Shown here: in pieces, positions 58,112-64,000 of the stretch
How positions within the stretch are numbered: the stretch's first letter is position 1
Layout of the letters: the number at the start of each line of letters is the position of its first letter
NCBI GenBank assembly: GCA_944472135.2
Contig: OX235263.1
Location: 87,700,721 to 87,764,720 of the forward strand
Origin: Trichobilharzia regenti
Lineage: Eukaryota; Platyhelminthes; Trematoda; Strigeidida; Schistosomatidae
DNA: 64,000 nt
Direction: 5' to 3'
The notes under the pieces: model-generated
Database searches by the model: none
What the model saw: the letters and a program-made list of their open reading frames with translations, nothing else
Told to the model about the DNA's origin: nothing
Position numbers and translations under genes: made by a program

Positions 58112-59399
58112 ACTTTGCGAAAGGGTCTCCATATGACAACTATCCTTGAATTGTAGAGGTAAAAATAGAGGCTTTTTATAAACCGTCACCAGTTAATGTT
58201 CACGATTAATTTAACCTATGTGGGCTTTCATAAACTTCTCCAGATATCCGTTTCCGATAACAATATCTCGGATGACCTGGATAACTAAACTGGAAAACTG
58301 TTGCTTCACCGATGACTCCCAGCATCGAAATTCATCGATATCTCACCAACCTCCTAGGCGGAGGATATTCAATAATGTGACCTCCACTGCACCAAAGCAA
58401 ACCCAAGGCCAAAACCGATAGGTCAAACTCCATCGACCTAATATGAATTCAGTAAATTCCTAGCCTAGCTGCGGATACTTTAGGTGCTGAAGGTTTCCAT
58501 GCAACCGGTACGAAGCTCACCAGCCTCGTACGACCTTCTACGCTCATGCTGTTTCCTGTTAATAAGCACATCCTCAGAGCTCCTTGTTCAGACAGAGGAA
58601 TTTGAACATGGTGCAGTCTATGGAAGCCACAGTAGTCAACAATTTTCAAACAAATTTATGCGCGAGAGGGAGCATTGTGTACCAGGCTCTGACATCAGGC
58701 TCACATGCCACCCATTCATTATTTGGATGCTTTAAAAACCTGCTATGTGATTCGCAATTGTCCGTGCAGCTTTCACTTTGGAAATTCTAATTCCATGTGA
58801 ACTCCAGACGAGAGAAACTGGCCGACATTTATTTCTGTGGATTGGGAAGTCATCAGAAACCTGACTCTCTTGTTATAACTCTTGATTTCGTATTTTAATT
58901 AAAATCATTTTATTTCTAAGTGTGTAAGAATGGTGAGTTGTGTAGGCTGGGTGACCTTATTGATATCTTCAGAAACAATGTAGAGAACTGACAAGAGATG
59001 ATGTGATATTTGGCTGGCTCTATCGTTAACATCGTATGTCATAAAGGTGAGTGAAAATGAAGTAATTTCTTTCATTACATAGTTACATTGAATAACTTTC
59101 ACTTTGATTTTAATAAAAATAATGAAGCCGTTGACTTGAGAATTGATCTGTTACGTATTCCATATTATAGTGAATAAAAAGCGTCTCAACTATGTAGTCC
59201 TGCGACAGTTTTCATCAGTTACCTCGACGATAAACTCCAATACTTAATACGCATCCCACAATCAGAGGCGGAAAACCGCTATTATATAGAAAGCAGGTGG
59301 TGCCATTGAAACATCCGATAACATCATATATTTACTTCATCTTTCCTAATCTACCAATGACATTTGAGTACAGAATAGCCTTTCTATTTTTCACTTCAA

Positions 59400-59407
59400 T
59401 ATAAATA
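59400..59407 (+). promoter_or_regulatory. TATA box before signal-peptide exon, copy 3
   Basis: TATAAATA lies 31 nt before the ATG at 59438. The mirror site is present in copy 2 and a TATAAAAA occurs at the same distance in diverged copy 1, so the element is conserved. Confidence 0.45.
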
Positions 59408-59437
59408 CAACCGTTAATGGTGAGGTGCAGAATAACC

Positions 59438-61067
59438 ATGGCGTTTGCATGCACACTTACTTACCTATTTATAACCGCTTTCTTTCTGTGCTCATCTGGA
59501 TCAGCAGGTAAGTCATTTCTCACTCCATTATCTGTCTGGACCAGTACATGTGATGATGAAATGTAACTAGATACTTGCATTTTTTAAAGTTTCGATTTGT
59601 TGCGATTATCTTCATTGTGCTAATTGACGGAATCATGTGGAGATAGAATTGGTAGTGGTTGAGGCAATTTTACAATCCATGAGACACACGATGTACACCT
59701 CAGATGCTCTCATAAGAGTATTCGACCTGCTCTCTTCTTCCTCTTCTTTTAAATTGCATATTCACGTCTCACAGAGATGGACCGTTAGCCTTTTCATGTA
59801 TTTGTCAAAATCACAACCGCAAATGTGAGAGTGTACTCGTTTCGATTATATTGTCTTCAGTGTTTTCTTCAAGATGCCGAATTCCTGAGGAATGAAACAG
59901 TTGAGGTAGAGAGATTGCTTCCGGGTTATGAAGGTAAGTCTCATCACATTTGATATCAACGCTTCTATCTGTGAATTGAATATCCGTTTATTTGTTTGTC
60001 CGCTTTTCTGCATCAGTTTTTCAATGTATTGCATTGATGCGGTACATAATATCCACTACTTTTACTGATTTCATTTTGACGTAAACATGTACTGAAACGT
60101 TTTGAGAATTATTTCAACACATTAAGACCACTGAAGGTTTTCTGCGTGTGATGGTTTTTTAAGAAAAATGGAGATGTATGGAACATACTGTTAGATGTCC
60201 ATTGAGTGATGTCACATTCGAGGCACACACTCGAGCATGAAGCATTATTATTCTTCGCGTCTATCAATCCGTCGTTTGAGAGATAATTAAATTTTTTGGG
60301 AAGTAGGTGTTTCCATTGAAAACACTAGTTAACATCGGATATTTATTCTATCACTCTTATCATGCCAGTGGTATATAAGTAAAGCATAGAGTCTCTCCAG
60401 GAAATTTTATTATATATACAAGTGTTGATGAAGAGATGCAGTATAAGCATGACGTTAGCATCCGCTTCGATCAAATTAACTCTATTTTTTTCTTTCTTCA
60501 AGATGTTGAACTCCTGAGGAATGAAACACCTGACGTGGAGAGATTACTTCCGGATTATGAAAGCAAGTCTCACCACATTTTATATAAACGCTTTTACCTG
60601 TAAATTGAATATTTGTTTGTTTATTTCGCCTTTTTACAGAATCATGTCTATACCAATTAATGATTTCATGCTGCAAACACAGCATCTAGTTCTACTGAAA
60701 TTGAAATTGAATTGTCAGGTGTGGAGTGTTAGATTTTCTACGGGATTGTGTAAGGGAGGGATGGGATTACCTGAGGGAGTCCCTTAACTGTGACTTCACG
60801 TAACCGTTTTGATACTAAGATGTGTTTTTGATGGTTGTCTTCACTCGGAACACAACGGGATACTATTCATTCTACAATGACTATTGCTTTATGCCACTGT
60901 ATATAATTCATTGTTGATCGGAGTTTTCAGTTAGAATAATGAGTAGGTGTTCAGCGGAAATAAGTGCCTACTGTTCATAAGGCTACAGCGGTCACATATC
61001 TTAATTTTTCCCAGATGGAATGCATCATTTCCATGGACCAGTGTCTTCTAGTTTGGAGAAATTTTGA
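59438..61067 (+). CDS. Small secreted-protein gene, copy 3 (spliced; MEG-like architecture)
   Basis: Exons on the plus strand: signal peptide 59438-59507 (23 codons plus one base, hydrophobic core LTYLFITAFFLC, donor GTAAGT); exon 59874-59933 (60 nt, acceptor TTTTCTTCAAG, donor GTAAGT, NET sequon); second 60-nt exon 60503-60562 (VELLRNETPDVERLLPDYE, good acceptor, GCAAGT donor); candidate last exon 61015-61067 (acceptor TTTTTCCCAG, GMHHFHGPVSSSLEKF, stop). Another possible last exon is 61774-61814 (acceptor TTTTACAG, GDDRYFRNLSTYL with phase-1 joining). A vestigial ATG with its own TATA-like box precedes the second 60-nt exon (60449), so this is an internal tandem duplication of about 630 bp. 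Symmetric exons allow skipping without frameshift, as in schistosome micro-exon genes. Confidence 0.55.
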
Positions 61068-62261
61068 TGCATTTCAGACTGATGGATATACATCAGTTAG
61101 GCTGAACCTGGCAAATACTGAATAATCAGCAATATATCCGAGAAATGACGAGTACTGGAAAATCAACAGCTGTTCGTTCAGTTATAAACTACTCAATCTG
61201 GTGTTTCCAATCAGCATCACACTTCAAGTAGTATCGACGTTGATCAATGTAGGTGATAAATTCTCCAATCCATTGCTATCTCCACACATCAGCTGATTTC
61301 TGCAGAAATCAGCTGTTTTCTTGATGTTGTATTTGAGTTGTTTTTCGTTGTTTTCAGGTGTTTTCTCGACTGAAACGCATTTTTAATAACAGATTTCAAC
61401 AAATTGTTACAAAAATGGAGGAAAGTCTTCGTCTTTGGCATATTTGCCGAACATCTACTTCTCATCGATGTGGGTTGTTGCTGTGCACCAGGAATGTTAA
61501 AAGTTCTTGTGAAGTGTTGATTACCATGTGAAATGTGGAACAATTTTGGTAGATGGAAGAAATCTTCCTAAATGACGAAGAAATTTTTCAAATATGAGGG
61601 TGATGTATATATCGTAACACTCATAAATTTCACTGCTGTAATGGAATATCTGTTGACTGATTGAGAGGATAATAGTTGAGAAACCACCTATTAAATAATG
61701 GGTAACTTTTTTCTTAGTACTCACTTGATAGTAACCGTTCTGTAACACATCTTCTACTGTTTTCATTTTACAGGTGACGATCGTTACTTCCGAAATCTTT
61801 CAACTTATTTATAGGCTTCCATGAAGCATGAACAAAAGATATACGTGTGGATGATGAAATATTTATGACATGATGAATATATTTGTCGAAATAAATTTTT
61901 CTGAAATATTTCCAAGATACTTATACATTATTATTGCTTATTGTTTTTCGGATTGTGAAGATATACAATCATATGTAACTGAAATGGGTGTAATGAGGTA
62001 GTTTTTCATCGCTTTTCAATGATTACTTCCGCTAGTAGACTGTAAACTGCCGATATGCACACCAGTATTTTACGATGACAAAATCATGAATGAAGTAGGG
62101 AGAAGTGGTCAGCTGATACATAGGTCGAAGTGGCAATGTCATCGTGAAACAGTGTTGATGCCGAATGCTAAGACAAAGAAAATGATGTGGTCGCCTAAAG
62201 ATTCCACGTAATACGTTGCAAAGTAAGAATTTGAGACTACTTGTGATAAATGACCGAAAGC

Positions 62262-64000
62262 TGCTACCTTGACGTGGTGGTCGGGCTTGAACACCGCAAT
62301 GATCTATTCAAGCTATACTGGCTGAGACTTATGTCTCTTGAGGTACTACCATGCCAGGCAGGTTGTTTGGATAGCGGTTAAACAAAAAGCAGCTACCCAA
62401 TCCAACATCATGTCCAATACAAAATTACAAAATTTCATGCCGGATCGGCCGTGGCCCGGATTAACAACGACCGCGCTTCCTGCTGCCGTGTCACAGGGCA
62501 GGAGTGATAAATCTGCTACTGAGACACACCAAACAAAAAAGAACGAACAAAAACAGGCCGCGTGTGACCGGCCTCAAGCAGTTGTCCCCTGGGCTCTGCG
62601 GTCACGCAACCAACTTCCACGGTGTGGGCAGCCGGGAAGTAACAATCGCCCTCACAATCCGAAATGCACACGAAACCTCTCTATTACTCACTCATCTTTG
62701 TCTTCATCTTCATCTCCATCACCTTGCCTTCCTTCCACTGATGCAACTCCTCGACTTGATAGCTCTCCACTTCCTCTCCACTCTGCGTCCACTAAAAACG
62801 ATGGAAGCCAAAAAACCACCACCGACAGCCTCTTAAAGCCGCGCCACCAATTTCATATAGGAGCTCTTAATGTTAGGACACTGCCAAATAGGACAACAAG
62901 CATCACTAGCCAAGACCCTGGCATCACGAGCCATTGATGTATGCTGTGTTTCAGAAACACGCATACAAGACCCAAGTGTGGTTATTCACCTAACCCCACC
63001 TGGCCAACAGGTTGAATCTGCAAAATTCACCTTGAGGGTGTCAGGAGATGCCACAGCTAGTTCACGAGGATTAGCTGGCGTAGGGATAGCTTTGAGTACT
63101 AGGGCAGAAAAGACATTGCTTGACTGGATCCCGGTAGATAGCCGAATGTGTGCTGTCCGCCTGAACGGATCAGTAAGAAGGAGGAAGGACTGCACTACTC
63201 GCCGATGCCTTTTCGTAATCTCCGCCTACGCCCCCACTGACTGCAGTTCAGATGAAACGAAGGATGAGTTCTACCAAAAGCTGTCTAGTTTGGTGCGAAA
63301 GGCTAAACGCTCAGACATAGTCGTTCTAGCTGGTGACTTTAACGCTCAAGTAGGGAAATTGTGTCAATCTGAGAAGGATGTCGGTGGCACCTATGGAGTC
63401 CCGTGCCAGCGAACCGACAACGGTGACCGTCTCCTACAGTTCTGCTCTGATAATCATTTGTTTCTTGTAAGCACTAACTTTAAACACAAGGAGAGACACT
63501 GTTTGACTTGGAGACCCCCTTCATCAAACCAACGCTGGACACAAATAGACCACATAGCAATAAGCTATCGTTGGCGTGGGTCGGTAGGAGATTGTCGCTC
63601 CTTCTGGAACACGTGCGTAGATACCGACCATGCACTGGTCCGCGCTCGGGTGTGCTTACGACTGAACGGACGTAGGAAACAGCTGGCGGTAAAACCATCA
63701 CGTCCCCAGCTCGATCAGGAAACTAAATCCGTATTTGAGGAAGAACTAGCTAAACACATATCTGTGTTCGACAGCTGTGCTCACCCTGAAGAAGCTTGGA
63801 AAAATATCCAGGCAGCCATAGATACAGCTGTAAAAGCTGTGAATAAGGTAAACCCAAAGGTGAGTAAAAACCACTGGATCTCCACCGCCTCATCCGAACT
63901 GATAGATGCTAGAAGACTTATTCCGGCGAGCTCCGAATTCAATGAGGAGCGAAAGCTGCACAAGAGGAAACTTACGAAAAGTCTCCGCAAGGACCGTGAA
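62262..64000 (+). pseudogene. RTE-clade LINE, 5' half with APE endonuclease (continues beyond window)
   Basis: The 5' leader (CTGCTACCTTGACGTGGTGG) starts directly after the inverted duplication. An ORF at 62338-62937 ends in QFHIGALNVRTL and then shifts out of frame. The endonuclease continues from 62882 without any stop to the window end (373 codons). Catalytic blocks: CCVSETRIQD (Glu), VISAYAPTD, LAGDFNAQVG (Asp, Asn) and TDHALVRAR (Asp-His). A single missing base near 62880 separates the two frames. The RT part lies outside the window. The family appears to be the same as the 3' half at 15185-16030. Apart from the one frameshift the coding sequence is well kept, so insertion is recent. 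Confidence 0.9.

Larger units (their letters stand above)
53480..62250. repeat. 8.8-kb inverted duplication carrying the secreted-protein gene
   Basis: The inner arms 56021-57666 and 58389-60034 pair at a constant sum of 116055 (for example 57265 with 58790, 56617 with 59438) and are nearly identical. Outer arms (53480-56000 and 60050-62250) remain homologous with many substitutions and indels, yet some stretches (54238-54492 versus 61289-61543) encode identical translations. The spacer 57667-58388 contains a PLE RT fragment. The arms therefore have mixed ages or have been partly homogenised. Confidence 0.9.

Noticed and set aside
58484..58790. Frames upstream of the signal-peptide exon (58484-58735, 58584-58790 and mirrors at 57265-57571) that keep similarity to 10781-10999 in copy 1
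   Set aside because: The similarity is explained by nucleotide homology of the repeat copies; two overlapping frames are equally 'conserved', and there are no start context, splice or domain signals.
62338..62937. Independent host gene of 199 codons
   Set aside because: Its last residues are the start of the RTE endonuclease (HIGALNVRTL) and the rest is the element's 5' ORF region; the apparent stop follows a one-base frameshift.

Overview
The window looks like a repeat-dense piece of a trematode genome, most likely a Schistosoma or close relative. The reasons are the mix of families: RTE-clade non-LTR elements resembling SR2, CR1-like LINE remnants resembling SR1, GIY-YIG Penelope-like elements (PLEs), BEL/Pao and Ty3/Gypsy LTR elements, and a tRNA-derived repeat carrying a hammerhead-like motif whose stem II resembles the S. 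mansoni Sm-alpha ribozyme. Species assignment is inference. No conventional housekeeping gene was found, and no bacterial or organellar sequence.

Layout. 1-3.4 kb: unassigned AT-rich DNA with a probable solo LTR. 3.4-11.4 kb: an old minus-strand copy of a small secreted-protein gene, invaded by several PLEs, one RTE element with a clear target-site duplication, and a hammerhead-bearing SINE-like repeat. 11.4-16.3 kb: RTE, CR1 and tRNA-derived fragments. 16.96-18.85 kb: a palindrome of two arms of about 900 bp. 19-29.3 kb: a decayed SR2-like RTE element, CR1-like pieces and an inverted PLE pair. 29.96-30.09 kb: an assembly gap. 30.1-33.5 kb: a Gypsy polyprotein with intact reading frame, followed by 53-bp tandem repeats. 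33.7-53.4 kb: BEL/Pao elements, first as a palindrome (arms about 1.9 kb, 13-nt spacer) and then as three head-to-tail copies with a 5,889-bp period. 53.5-62.25 kb: a large inverted duplication carrying two more copies of the secreted-protein gene, with a PLE fragment at the axis. 62.26-64 kb: the 5' half of an RTE element running off the window.

The most interesting item is the small gene family, present in three copies. It has a signal-peptide exon ending in phase 1 at a GTAAGT donor, 60-nt symmetric exons flanked by splice signals, and a candidate short last exon. This architecture recalls schistosome micro-exon genes (MEGs), although its exons are longer than classical micro-exons and I cannot match it to a named MEG.

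The second theme is inverted duplication. Five palindromes or inverted pairs are visible, and several have PLE or hammerhead-repeat sequence at the axis. They could reflect real biology, such as sex-chromosome-like repeat DNA or PLE-seeded inversion, or fold-back assembly artefacts. Long spanning reads would decide.
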